Below, piece by piece: positions 1-7,236 of a stretch of DNA of 64,000 bases (position 1 is its first letter; each line of letters begins with the position of its first letter). The stretch is taken from positions 310,001 through 374,000 of the forward strand of contig DEVL01000006.1 of NCBI GenBank assembly GCA_002363385.1. Direction: 5' to 3'. This DNA is from Stenotrophomonas maltophilia. GTDB lineage: Bacteria > Pseudomonadota > Gammaproteobacteria > Xanthomonadales > Xanthomonadaceae. A program made the translations under genes and the position numbers. The notes below the pieces were generated by a model. It was not told the origin of the DNA, ran no database searches, and worked only from the letters and a program-made list of their open reading frames with translations.

Positions 1-33
1 CGCTTGGAACTCTCGCGCGAATCGGTCAGTCAG

Positions 34-79
34 ATTCGTAATGCGTAGGTCGTAGGTTCGATTCCTATTTCCGGCATCA
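34..79 (+). repeat. tRNA-Thr(CGU) 3' fragment, copy 1
   Basis: This segment reads as the 3' part of a threonine tRNA: anticodon loop TTCGTAA with anticodon CGT at 37-39, T-arm GTAGG-TTCGATT-CCTAT, then acceptor strand TTCCGGC and discriminator A. The final CCA is altered to TCA. No matching 5' half (GCCGGAA followed by a D-arm) lies in the 33 bases before it, so it is not a functional tRNA. It is probably an attachment-site-like duplicate of an intact tRNA-Thr gene located to the left of the window. Confidence 0.75.
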
Positions 80-91
80 GATACAGAAAAA

Positions 92-116
92 AGCCCCGGC
101 CTTGGCCCGGGCCTTT
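92..116 (+). terminator. Terminator copy following tRNA fragment 1
   Basis: A G+C-rich hairpin (AGCCCCGGCC, loop, GGCCcGGGC-like arm) is followed by TTTTGTTT. The same terminator follows the other two tRNA fragments, so it was probably duplicated together with the tRNA 3' end. Confidence 0.6.
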
Positions 117-139
117 TGTTTGTGGCGACACGGCCGTTG

Positions 140-326
140 GTAGTACCGGACCCTGGCCGGCAACCTCAGCTCCGCTTGATGCTCCTTGGCTGATGTCGCC
201 GCCACGACCCGATCCGGCTTCGCTGGCGCTTAGCACCAAGAGCGCTGCTCCCGTCAGGATGGCGTGATTGGCCTCAATCGCACCGTTGGATTCCTGGCTG
301 ATCGTTCCTGTGCTATCAACACCAAG
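140..326. repeat. Duplicated spacer module, copy A
   Basis: This stretch has no convincing gene. It starts with a GTAG-headed SMAG-like palindrome (140-163) and then carries about 120 bases (205-326) that match 1220-1332 at most positions. Shared blocks include CCGGCTTCGCTGGCGCTTA, CCGTTGGATTC and TTCCTGTGCTA. It sits directly after tRNA fragment 1, just as the second copy sits after fragment 2. Minus-strand reading frames through it run across the tRNA fragment and are unlikely to be real genes. Confidence 0.6.
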
Positions 327-327
327 C

Positions 328-356
328 AAAGCCCCGGCCTTGGTCGGGGCTTTTTG
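328..356 (+). terminator. Fourth terminator copy, without a clear tRNA end
   Basis: AAAGCCCCGGCC, a two-base loop and GGTCGGGGCTTT are followed by TTGTTTG. It is near-identical to the hairpins after the tRNA fragments. The preceding bases end in ACACCA and may be a badly decayed tRNA 3' end, which would make this a fourth junction in the array. Confidence 0.55.
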
Positions 357-420
357 TTTGGGCGGATGTTGGAGCTCGCACTCCTTCTCTAGGGCCAGCG
401 CGACCGCTGAACGGAGGTGG

Positions 421-761
421 ATAGTCATTACTGTAAATGCGTGGGGCTTCCCTATCACGGGAGACAGGGTGGTTGAGGCCTTGACGAACTTCAGTACGAG
501 TGACATGTGGCTACTACCGGATTTGGATGTTCTGTCGGGAGCGAAGTCTCAGGCGATCCTGAGTCTCCTTCGAGAGCGGATGGCGGACAGCCCGCTGTGT
601 CCACAGCGGATCTGTGCGACGCCCTTGCTGACGCCCCGCAAGTTTGGGTGTTGGACATTCGGCTATCATCCGACCAGGAGGTTCAGCTCTACATTGAAGA
701 TGGTGAGGTTTTTGATGAGAATCTGGACAAGGCGGTCACAATCAGAAGTATCGGTGGATAG
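421..761 (+). pseudogene. Possible frameshifted small gene of unknown function
   Basis: Two plus-strand frames look coding in succession. From about 421 one frame reads VITVNAWGFPI...VVEALTNF...MWLLPDLDVLSG up to about 580. A second frame then reads STADLCDALADAPQVWVLDI...VQLYIEDGEVFDENLDK and stops at 761. Joined by one frameshift near 580-600 they would make a protein of about 110 residues. A GGAGG lies at 413-417, but the in-frame codon after it is ATA, not ATG. The alternative is an intact 84-residue protein from a GTG at 507, immediately after a stop in that frame. No family is recognised. Small size and position suggest a cargo gene, perhaps an immunity-type protein, but that is inference. 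Confidence 0.4.
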
Positions 762-783
762 AGAGATTCGGGAGTGAGCTGAA

Positions 784-1041
784 ATGCAGAGGCCTTTCTC
801 TTTCTGGCTGCATTCTCTGTTGTTCGAAATCGCAGCGAAGCGCAGCTTTCAGTTGCCTGAAGAGGGCGTCGAACGCCTTGCTGAGCACGAGCGCGGGTTG
901 CTTATCGATTTATTGTTGCAAGAGTTATCGGCGACCGGCTTTGGATCTGACGATGAACCTAATCAACGAGGCGTCCACATCGAAGAGATCATCGATTTCG
1001 TCGGCTCCATGGCCGATCAAACTCGTGCATCCAGCGACTGA
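784..1041 (+). CDS. Hypothetical 85-residue acidic protein
   Basis: A short intact reading frame starts at ATG 784, 22 bases after the stop at 761, so the two may be co-transcribed. The product is helical-looking and acidic, with the core RGLLIDLLLQELSATGF then DDEPNQRGVHIEEIIDFVG. It has no signal peptide or membrane segment and is probably cytoplasmic. I do not recognise the family. Size, acidity and placement among tRNA-end repeats fit an orphan immunity-like cargo gene, but nothing in the sequence proves that. The coding assignment rests on a composition that looks protein-like compared with the overlapping frames. Confidence 0.55.
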   Translation: MQRPFSFWLHSLLFEIAAKRSFQLPEEGVERLAEHERGLLIDLLLQELSATGFGSDDEPNQRGVHIEEIIDFVGSMADQTRASSD

Positions 1042-1073
1042 GGAGTCGTTGATTTGGAGTCATAAGCGGCTGC

Positions 1074-1103
1074 TCGTAGGTTCGACTCCTGTTTCCGGCG
1101 CCA
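1074..1103 (+). repeat. tRNA 3' fragment, copy 2 (T-arm and acceptor)
   Basis: Thirty bases match the third copy (2219-2248) at 27 positions: T-arm GTAGG-TTCGACT-CCTGT, acceptor strand TTTCCGGC, then GCCA. Similarity to the tRNA-Thr fragments is lost upstream of the T-arm, where the sequence reads GTCATAAGCGGC. It is either a more diverged copy or the end of another tRNA with the same acceptor stem. Confidence 0.6.
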
Positions 1104-1114
1104 GTTGTACGAAT

Positions 1115-1146
1115 AGCCCCGGCCTTGGTCGGTGTTTTTTGTTTGT
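1115..1146 (+). terminator. Degenerate terminator after tRNA fragment 2
   Basis: AGCCCCGGCCTTGGTCGGTG is followed by TTTTTTGTTTGTGGG. It is the same terminator as after copies 1 and 3, with the right arm decayed. Its retention supports duplication of the whole tRNA-end-plus-terminator block. Confidence 0.5.
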
Positions 1147-1156
1147 GGGTCGCTTG

Positions 1157-1332
1157 GTGGTAGTGCCGACCGATGAAGCTCGGGTGCGATCGACACCCCA
1201 CGGACTGACATCGCCACCAATGCCTGAGCCGGCTTCGCTGGCGCTTAACGCCACGGGCGTTGCTCACATCAGGATGGAGTGGTTGGCCTCTATCGTCCCG
1301 TTGGATTCATGGCGGGTCATTCCTGTGCTACG
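1157..1332. repeat. Duplicated spacer module, copy B
   Basis: This is the counterpart of 140-326. A degenerate GTAG element at about 1160 is followed by roughly 110 bases (1220-1332) that closely match copy A. The match ends at CCTGTGCTA, exactly where the coding sequence of the toxin-tip-like fragment begins, suggesting a recombination junction there. No separate gene is seen in it. Confidence 0.6.
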
Positions 1333-1499
1333 AGTACGTAATCCTGTCCTTCGGCAAGAAGGCGACTTTGGATGAGGTCGCAGCTTTCGCGGATGCCAAG
1401 AAAAGAGAAGTTCGTGTCTGTGGCACAGATCGCGGTCTGAACGATGAGCAACGGTGTTTGGATTGCCACAAAAAATTGCGTGGGAGAGATTGGCAATGA
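1329..1499 (+). pseudogene. 5'-truncated C-terminal fragment, toxin-tip-like
   Basis: An open frame without a good start codon encodes YEYVILSFGKK followed by ATLDEVAAFADAKKREV and CGTDRGLNDEQRCLDCHKKL, ending in RGRDWQ. The cysteine pattern (CGTD...CLDCHKK) could be a metal or structural site. Upstream in-frame sequence belongs to the duplicated spacer, so the real N-terminus is missing. The stop TGA (1497-1499) overlaps the ATG of the next gene by four bases, a tight coupling typical of polymorphic-toxin tips and their immunity genes. The toxin identity is inference from that arrangement; I recognise no specific toxin family. Confidence 0.45.
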
Positions 1500-1867
1500 A
1501 TGAGACATTCGTAGCTAAAGATGGCGAAAAAGAGGTTTCGGTGCCGCAAGCGTGGCGGCCCACGCTCACCGCTATCGTCGATGCCCTGATCCAAGGGGGC
1601 GAGCCATCACTGCCGCGGGTAACCCTTCAGTCTCCGGATGTGTGGGTGAGCGCGCAAAACAACATTCGCGCGTATGGTGCACAACTGAGAAAGTTGCCAG
1701 AGGAATCTTGGAACTCCTCTGTCTGCATTTGGTACGGGGATTTTTGGGGCGTTTTAGTTGATCTTTGCACAGAGGAGGAGGGAAGAAGTGATCTGGTGCT
1801 TCAGGCTCACGTGTACGAAGTTGGCGATGGATATCGATACGAGGTGGTTTTGGTATACGTGCCTTAG
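1496..1867 (+). CDS. Immunity-like small protein (DUF7668-like)
   Basis: A 123-residue protein from ATG 1496, overlapping the preceding fragment by ATGA. It reads WRPTLTAIVDALIQGGEP...VSAQNNIRAYGAQLRKLP...VCIWYGDFWGVLVDLCTEEEGRSDL and ends in YEVGDGYRYEVVLVYVP. The W-rich core with an EEGRSDL motif and a closing YRYEV-VYVP strand resembles the DUF7668 group as I remember it. It is acidic, cytoplasmic and lacks a signal. Coupling to a truncated upstream fragment suggests an orphan immunity protein left after its cognate toxin was lost or swapped. Family assignment is from memory and uncertain; the reading frame itself is convincing. Confidence 0.6.
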   Translation: MNETFVAKDGEKEVSVPQAWRPTLTAIVDALIQGGEPSLPRVTLQSPDVWVSAQNNIRAYGAQLRKLPEESWNSSVCIWYGDFWGVLVDLCTEEEGRSDLVLQAHVYEVGDGYRYEVVLVYVP

Positions 1868-1879
1868 AGCCTGTGGGTC

Positions 1880-2173
1880 TCGATCCTCATCCAAACAACG
1901 CCCCGCATCCTGTCCTAAGTTGGCTCTATCGCCACTTATGAACTGACTGCCCTGGTCGGAATACACCTGCACTCCAAGCGCTGGTTTTCGCTTCCATGCC
2001 GCTGATAGCTGCACGTGCAGCTCCGAGGGCGTCGGCTTCTTGCATGCAGGATGCCCAGGGCGCAGAGCCGAGAGAGGTCGCTCCAGCTTTTTGGCAGTTT
2101 CCTTAAGGTGAGTACTCTTTCGTCGCGATTGAACGAGCAGGATCGTTGTGTTTTTCCAGGCACATCTCCTCAT
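1880..2173 (-). pseudogene. IS3-family transposase (OrfB) remnant
   Basis: On the minus strand, at about 1934-1996, the translation reads AAWKRKPALGVQVYSDQGSQF. This matches the RKP...VLVHSDQGSQF segment of IS3-type integrase-core transposases, where the Asp of SDQGSQ is catalytic. Flanking frames carry stops and frame changes, and the remaining DDE residues and the terminal inverted repeats are not seen. It is a short decayed piece between the immunity-like gene and tRNA fragment 3. It shows that mobile DNA has landed in this patch but cannot itself move. Confidence 0.55.
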
Positions 2174-2208
2174 TCCAGCGAGCCTCTTGGCAGTCGCTGG
2201 CGATCGGC

Positions 2209-2248
2209 AATGCGTAGCTCGTAGGTTCGATTCCTATTTCCGGCACCA
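2209..2248 (+). repeat. tRNA-Thr 3' fragment, copy 3 with intact CCA
   Basis: The sequence from AATGCGTAG through the T-arm GTAGG-TTCGATT-CCTAT, acceptor TTCCGGC, A and CCA matches copy 1 except for single changes. It lacks the anticodon and 5' half. It lies 58 bases from the RND gene and marks the right edge of the accessory patch. Confidence 0.75.
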
Positions 2249-2256
2249 GATTCAGT

Positions 2257-2286
2257 AAAAAGCCCCGGCCTTGGCCGGGGCTTTTT
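2257..2286. terminator. Intrinsic terminator after tRNA fragment 3
   Basis: This is a perfect hairpin: AAAAAGCCCCGGCC, a TT loop, and GGCCGGGGCTTTTT. T-runs on both strands let it also end the RND operon, whose stop is at 2307. Confidence 0.8.
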
Positions 2287-2306
2287 GTTTGTGGCGTTCG
2301 AGGCGA

Positions 2307-5300
2307 TCAGCCTGCCGGGTGTACCGGATGCGAAGACCGCCGCCGGAACTTCCGCGACAGCCAATCCCCCGCATCATCCACCACGGTGAAGGCCGCCGGA
2401 ATCACGAACAGGCTCAGCATCGTGGAGGTGATCAAGCCACCGATCACGGCGATCGCCATCGGCGCACGGAAGCTTGAATCACCGGCAAAGCCCAGCGCGA
2501 TCGGCATCATGCCCGCGCCCATCGCCAGGGTGGTCATGATGATCGGCTGTGCACGCTTGCGGCAGGCATCGATCAGCGCGTCGTGCTGGCTCATGCCGTG
2601 TTCGTCTTCGGCCATCACCGCGTAGTCCACCAGCAGGATGGAGTTCTTGGTGGCGATGCCGATCAGCATCAGCAGGCCGATCAGCGCCGGCAGCGAAAGC
2701 ATGTTCTGGGTGATCAGCAGCGCACCAAACGCACCGCCGGCCGACAGTGGCACCGCCGCGAGGATGGTGACCGGCATCAGCGCGTGGTTGAACAGCAGCA
2801 ACAGCACCATGTAAATGCAGATCAGTCCGGCGGCCATGGCGAGCATGAAGCCGATGAACAGCTCGACGAACACTTCCGCATCGCCGGTGTTGAGGAACGT
2901 CACGCCCGGCGGCAGCTGTTTGACGCCCGGCAGCGCCTGCACTTCGGTCATCACATCGCCCAGCGGGCGACCGTTGAGTTCGGCGGTGAGCGTCACGTTG
3001 CGCTGGCGCTGGTAGCGCGAGATCTGCGAGGGACCGCTGCCCTGCTGGATATCGGCGACAGCCGCCAGCGGCACTGGACCATTGCGGCCGGGCACGCGCA
3101 GCTGGCTGATCAAACCCGGATTGGCCAGCGTGGCTTCGGCAAAGCCAACCCGGATCGGCACCTGCCGGTCGGGCAGGTTGAGCTTGGCCAGGCGCTGCTC
3201 GTAATCGCCAGCCGTGGCGATGCGGGCGGCCTCGGCGATATCGGCGGTCGCGACGCCCAGGTCCGCGGCGCGGGCGGGGTTCGGCACGATCTGGAGTTCC
3301 GGGCGCAGCAGTGAGGCGGTGGAGGTTACGCTGCCCAATCCCTGGATGCCGCGCAGGTCGCGTTCCAGTGCGGTGGCGGCGTCCTGCAGGCGCTGCGGGT
3401 CGTCGCCGGAGAGCACCAGCTGCAGCAGGTTGCCAGGCTCGGAGCTGACATAGCTGACGCGCACGCCGGGCAGATCGGCCAGGCGCTCGCGCGCCTCACG
3501 TTCCAGCACGCGCTGGTCGCGGTCGCGTCCGTCGGCGCTGCCCCAGTCGAGCACCAGGGTCGCCTTGCGCGGCTCACCCACGCCGGTCGCACCCGGGTCG
3601 CCCAGGTCGAGCACGCTGCCGACCGCGGTATAGACCTGCTTGAGTTCGGGCATGTCCTTGAGCAGTGCGCGCGCGTGCTCGGCGACGGCCACGGTCTCCT
3701 GCAGGCGGGTGCCCGGCGGCAGTTCGAGATTGAGGTTGCTGCGGCCAAGATCGGACTGCGGGATGAAGGTGGCCGGAATGAACGGCACCAGCGCCAGCGA
3801 CGCGACGAACAACCCGGTGGCCAGCCACAGGGTGCGGCCGCGATAGCGCAGTGCGGCGTCCACCCAGCCCAGGTACCACGTCATCAGCCTGGATTCCGGT
3901 TTCTCCTCGCCATGCGGCTTGAGCAGGTACGCGGCCATCATCGGGGTGAGCAGGCGGGCGACCAGCAGCGAGAACAGCACGGCGGTGGCGGCGGTCCAGC
4001 CGAATTCGCGGAAGAACTTGCCGGCAATGCCGGGCATGAAGGCGACCGGCACGAACACCGCCGCCAGGGTCAGCGAGGTGGCGATCACCGCGTTGCCGAT
4101 CTCGCCGGCGGCCTCGCGTGCGGCTTCCAATGGCGGCTTGCCCATGCGCAGGTGGCGCACGATGTTCTCGATCTCCACGATCGCATCGTCCACCAGGATG
4201 CCCACCACCACCGACAGCGCCAGCAGGGTGATGATGTTGAGAGTGAAACCGAAGAAGTACATCACCGCGAACGTCGGAATGATCGACAGCGGCAACGCGA
4301 GTGCCGACACCCAGGTCGCGCGCCAGTCGCGCAGGAACAGCCACACCACCAGCAGCGCCAACAGCGCGCCTTCCCAGAGCATGGTCATCGAGGAATCGTA
4401 GGAGCGGTGGGTCTCGTCGATCGCCGTGGTGACCAGGCGGAAGTCGATGCCCGGATGCTCGGCCTTGATCTTGTCCAGCGCGTCATGCACGCCGGCCTCC
4501 ACCTTGACCTCGCTGGAGCCGCGCGTGCGCGACATCGAGAAGGCCACCACGCCCTTGCCGTCCAGCAGAGCGGCCTCGGTCGGGTCGGCAGCGCCGTCGG
4601 TCACCGTGGCCAGCGTGGAGAGCCGCACCGCGCGGCCGTCCGGCAGGGCGATGGAGTAGTCGCGCAGCGCCTGCGCGTCACCGACGGTGCCCAGCGTGCG
4701 GATGGTCTGCTGCGCGCCTTCGACCTCGGTCTTGCCGCCGGCACGCTCGACCTGGATGCGAGCCAGCTGCTGGGAGACATCGCCGGCGGTGATGCCCATC
4801 GCGATCAGGGCATTGGGATCCAGGTCCACCCGCACCTGGCGCTGCACGCCGCCCACGCGGGTGACGCGCGCGACACCGGGTACGCCGTACATCGCTCGCG
4901 AGATATCACGGTCGACGAACCAGCTGGCCTCATCGGTGGTCATGTGCGGAGCGACCAGCGCGTAGGTCATCAGCGAGCCGCCGATATCGACCTTGGAGAT
5001 CACCGGTTCCTGGATGTCCTGCGGCAGGTCGGTACGGATGCGGGTGACCGCGTCGCGGGTGTCATCCAGCGCGGTGGCCAGATCGGCCTCGAGCTGGAAT
5101 TCGATGGTGGTGGTGCTGACGCCTTCGCTGACCGAGGACATCACGCGCTTGACGTTGTTGACGGTCGCCACCGAGTCCTCGACCTTGCGCGTCACCTCGG
5201 CCTCCAGCTGGCTGGGCGAGGCACCCGGCTGGGTGACGGTGACGGTGGTCATCGGGAAGGCGATGTCGGGGAAGCGCGCCACCGGCAGCTGATGGAACCC

Positions 5301-5381
5301 CCACAGGCCGGCCACGCACAGCACGAAGAAGATCAACAGCGCGGGCAGGGGGCGGTTGATCGCCCAGGCGGAGATGTTCAT
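2307..5381 (-). CDS. RND efflux transporter permease (HAE1/AcrB-type)
   Basis: A 1024-residue inner-membrane pump, the normal length for the AcrB/MexB class, which exports drugs or other hydrophobic compounds using the proton gradient. The N-terminus (MNISAWAINRPL) leads into the first membrane segment and a periplasmic domain starting PVARFPDIAFP. The conserved loop GILVDDAIVEIENI (near residue 400) carries the aspartates of the proton relay, and a second membrane block contains IGIATKNSILLVDY. The start ATG overlaps the adaptor stop by four bases (ATGA). No outer-membrane TolC-type gene follows, so the channel must come from elsewhere. Substrates cannot be told from sequence. It sits in one minus-strand operon after the TetR repressor and adaptor. 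Confidence 0.95.
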   Translation of the reverse strand: MNISAWAINRPLPALLIFFVLCVAGLWGFHQLPVARFPDIAFPMTTVTVTQPGASPSQLEAEVTRKVEDSVATVNNVKRVMSSVSEGVSTTTIEFQLEADLATALDDTRDAVTRIRTDLPQDIQEPVISKVDIGGSLMTYALVAPHMTTDEASWFVDRDISRAMYGVPGVARVTRVGGVQRQVRVDLDPNALIAMGITAGDVSQQLARIQVERAGGKTEVEGAQQTIRTLGTVGDAQALRDYSIALPDGRAVRLSTLATVTDGAADPTEAALLDGKGVVAFSMSRTRGSSEVKVEAGVHDALDKIKAEHPGIDFRLVTTAIDETHRSYDSSMTMLWEGALLALLVVWLFLRDWRATWVSALALPLSIIPTFAVMYFFGFTLNIITLLALSVVVGILVDDAIVEIENIVRHLRMGKPPLEAAREAAGEIGNAVIATSLTLAAVFVPVAFMPGIAGKFFREFGWTAATAVLFSLLVARLLTPMMAAYLLKPHGEEKPESRLMTWYLGWVDAALRYRGRTLWLATGLFVASLALVPFIPATFIPQSDLGRSNLNLELPPGTRLQETVAVAEHARALLKDMPELKQVYTAVGSVLDLGDPGATGVGEPRKATLVLDWGSADGRDRDQRVLEREARERLADLPGVRVSYVSSEPGNLLQLVLSGDDPQRLQDAATALERDLRGIQGLGSVTSTASLLRPELQIVPNPARAADLGVATADIAEAARIATAGDYEQRLAKLNLPDRQVPIRVGFAEATLANPGLISQLRVPGRNGPVPLAAVADIQQGSGPSQISRYQRQRNVTLTAELNGRPLGDVMTEVQALPGVKQLPPGVTFLNTGDAEVFVELFIGFMLAMAAGLICIYMVLLLLFNHALMPVTILAAVPLSAGGAFGALLITQNMLSLPALIGLLMLIGIATKNSILLVDYAVMAEDEHGMSQHDALIDACRKRAQPIIMTTLAMGAGMMPIALGFAGDSSFRAPMAIAVIGGLITSTMLSLFVIPAAFTVVDDAGDWLSRKFRRRSSHPVHPAG

Positions 5382-6478
5382 CGGGCCGCGGCCTTGGCAT
5401 CGGCCACCACGCGCACGCGGTCGCCCTCACCGAGGAAGCCGGCGCCATCCACCACCACCTGGTCGCCCGCCTTCAATCCTTCAAGGATCGCGGTACGGCC
5501 CTTGACGGCCTGGCCGGTGCTGACCCGGTGGCGGGTGGCCTGCTGCTTGTCGTTCACGGTGAACACGTAGTTGTGGCCGTCGCGCTGCACGATCGCCGCG
5601 GTCGGGATGGTCAGCACCTGGCCGTCGCCGGTGACGATGCGGCCATCCACATAGATGCCCTGCTTCAGCGGGCCGGGCGTGGGCAGGTCGGCGTAGATGG
5701 TGCCGGTGCGGGTCTGCCCATCGACACCCGGGGTGACCGCGCGGATGCGGCCGTTGACCACCTGGCCAGCGTACGGCAGCTCCACGGTATTGCCGACGGC
5801 GACATCCGCCAGCTGGTTCTCCGGCAGCTCCGCACGCCACTCCAGGCGGCCATCGCGGATCAGGCGCAGCAGCTCGGTACCGGCGGAGACCACCTGGCCC
5901 GGCTGCACCAGGCGTTTGGAAATCAGGCCGTCGGCCGGTGCGCGCAGGTCGGCGAAGTCGCGGCGCAGCTTGGCCGCGTCACGCGCGGCACGTGCGGTGG
6001 CAGTCTGCGCTTCGGCATTGATGCGCGAGGCGCGCAGCTCATCCAGGCTGCTTTCGCTGATCAGCTGCTGGGCGGCAAGCTTGGCGCTGCGTTCGTAGTT
6101 CATGCGGGCCAGTTCCTGCGAGGCCTGCGCCTGCCGCAACGAGGCATCGGCCTGCGCCAGCTCGCTGTCCAGGGTGCGATGGTCCACCTGCAGCAGCACC
6201 TGGCCCTGCTTGACCCATTGCCCCACATCCACCAGCAAGGCGGTCACCCGCTGGCCGCTGATCTCGACGCCCAGCTGCATTTCCTCGTAGGCGGTCACCG
6301 GCCCGGAGACCAGCACCGTGCGCGCCATGGTCTGCTGCTGCGCGGGCGCCAGCGACACCGGCAGCGCAGAGCTGGCAGCGGCGGCGTCGGCCGAGGCCTT
6401 GTCGTCCTTGCCGCCACACGCGGACAGCAGCGCAGCAACCAGGATCAGGGAGAAACTGCGGAAGGAGGGTGCACGCAT
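5378..6478 (-). CDS. RND periplasmic adaptor lipoprotein (MFP)
   Basis: A 366-residue membrane-fusion protein linking the RND pump to an outer-membrane channel. The signal peptide MRAPSFRSFSLILVAALLSAC ends in a lipobox (LSAC), so it is anchored in the inner membrane by lipid. A barrel-sandwich half VDVGQWVKQGQVLLQVD is followed by an alanine/glutamine-rich coiled coil (about residues 100-165) and the second lipoyl half, LRAPADGLISKRLVQPGQVV. The beta-barrel and membrane-proximal domains then run to VRVVADAKAAAR. It lies 48 bases after the TetR gene and overlaps the RND gene by ATGA, so the two pump subunits are probably coupled in translation. Confidence 0.93.
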   Translation of the reverse strand: MRAPSFRSFSLILVAALLSACGGKDDKASADAAAASSALPVSLAPAQQQTMARTVLVSGPVTAYEEMQLGVEISGQRVTALLVDVGQWVKQGQVLLQVDHRTLDSELAQADASLRQAQASQELARMNYERSAKLAAQQLISESSLDELRASRINAEAQTATARAARDAAKLRRDFADLRAPADGLISKRLVQPGQVVSAGTELLRLIRDGRLEWRAELPENQLADVAVGNTVELPYAGQVVNGRIRAVTPGVDGQTRTGTIYADLPTPGPLKQGIYVDGRIVTGDGQVLTIPTAAIVQRDGHNYVFTVNDKQQATRHRVSTGQAVKGRTAILEGLKAGDQVVVDGAGFLGEGDRVRVVADAKAAAR

Positions 6479-6526
6479 TGAGGGGCTTTCCGGGTCGGAA
6501 CAGCGGGAAAAAGAAGGAGGGGGGAA

Positions 6527-7159
6527 TCAGGCGTCGCGGGACAGATGCAGCTCGATGCCATCCAGCATCAGGCCCAGCCCCTGCTCGAAGCGCGCGTCGA
6601 AATCGACTTCGCTCCACACGTCACGGGCCTGCCAGCAATGGGGGAAACGCGCCTCGGCCAGTGCCATGAAGGCCTCACCGAGCGCCTCCATGCTGCCGTC
6701 ACCGGGCCAGGATTGTTCTTCGATGACGAAGCCCATCGTGTAGTACACCAGGTCCATCGCCGCGGTCGCCGCAAAGCGTGCCGGCGCGCCGGCGCCCATC
6801 AGCGCGGCGATGCTGGCCTCACCCACCCGCAACACGTTCTCGGTGGCCAGGAAGGTGCCGGCATACACGCGAGCACCGTCGCGGCGGGCCTTGAACGCCA
6901 GCCGGAACTCGCGCCCGATCTGCAGCAGGGTCTGCCGCCACGGCTGCCCGGCGGGAAACGCACGGGCGACGTCGCAGATCATGGCGTCGGCCATGGCGTC
7001 GATCAGCGCCTGCTTGCTCTTGAAGTGCCAGTACAGCGACGGCGCGCGGATGCCCAGCGAGCAGGCCACTTTGCGCAGCGTGATGCCTTCCAGGCCATCC
7101 TCGTCAAGGATCCGGAAGGCTGCCTCGACGATGTTTTCCCGCGCGATGGGTTGACGCAC
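6527..7159 (-). CDS. TetR-family repressor of the RND operon
   Basis: A 210-residue regulator starting at GTG 7159. The N-terminal helix-turn-helix reads ITLRKVACSLGIRAPSLYWHFKSKQALIDAM. The C-terminal ligand domain resembles the tetracycline-repressor class (TetR_C) rather than AcrR. It is the first gene of the minus-strand operon with the adaptor and pump. Two palindromes just upstream are probably its operators, which implies autoregulation together with the pump, relieved by an unknown inducer. The local-repressor role is inferred from position and operators. Confidence 0.88.
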   Translation of the reverse strand: MRQPIARENIVEAAFRILDEDGLEGITLRKVACSLGIRAPSLYWHFKSKQALIDAMADAMICDVARAFPAGQPWRQTLLQIGREFRLAFKARRDGARVYAGTFLATENVLRVGEASIAALMGAGAPARFAATAAMDLVYYTMGFVIEEQSWPGDGSMEALGEAFMALAEARFPHCWQARDVWSEVDFDARFEQGLGLMLDGIELHLSRDA

Positions 7160-7170
7160 TGTGGGGGTGG

Positions 7171-7207
7171 CCTAACGATGTTAGGTGGCGAATCTAACAG
7201 TGTTAGG
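7171..7207 (-). promoter_or_regulatory. Twin TetR operators CTAAC-N3-GTTAG
   Basis: Two palindromes, CCTAACGATGTTAGG (7171-7185) and CTAACAGTGTTAG (7194-7206), have centres 22 bases apart, about two helical turns. They lie 12-47 bases before the GTG of the TetR gene, where a repressor dimer pair would block transcription of the efflux operon. Confidence 0.75.
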
Positions 7208-7236
7208 TTGGCGCGGACAAGTGCCGCCAGGGCGAC

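Noticed and set aside
30..506. Minus-strand frame of 158 codons across tRNA fragment 1
   Set aside because: It reads antisense through the tRNA end, terminator and duplicated spacer; frames ending in IGIEPTTYALRI-type peptides are a known artefact of tRNA antisense.
3675..5570. Long plus-strand frame (631 codons) opposite the RND gene
   Set aside because: Its His/Arg/Gln-rich composition is the usual antisense shadow of high-G+C coding sequence, and the RND protein on the other strand is unmistakable.
2307..7159. Assigning the efflux operon a specific Sme name
   Set aside because: Several RND systems exist in Stenotrophomonas, and the sequence alone does not tell which one this is; a TolC-type gene is also missing.
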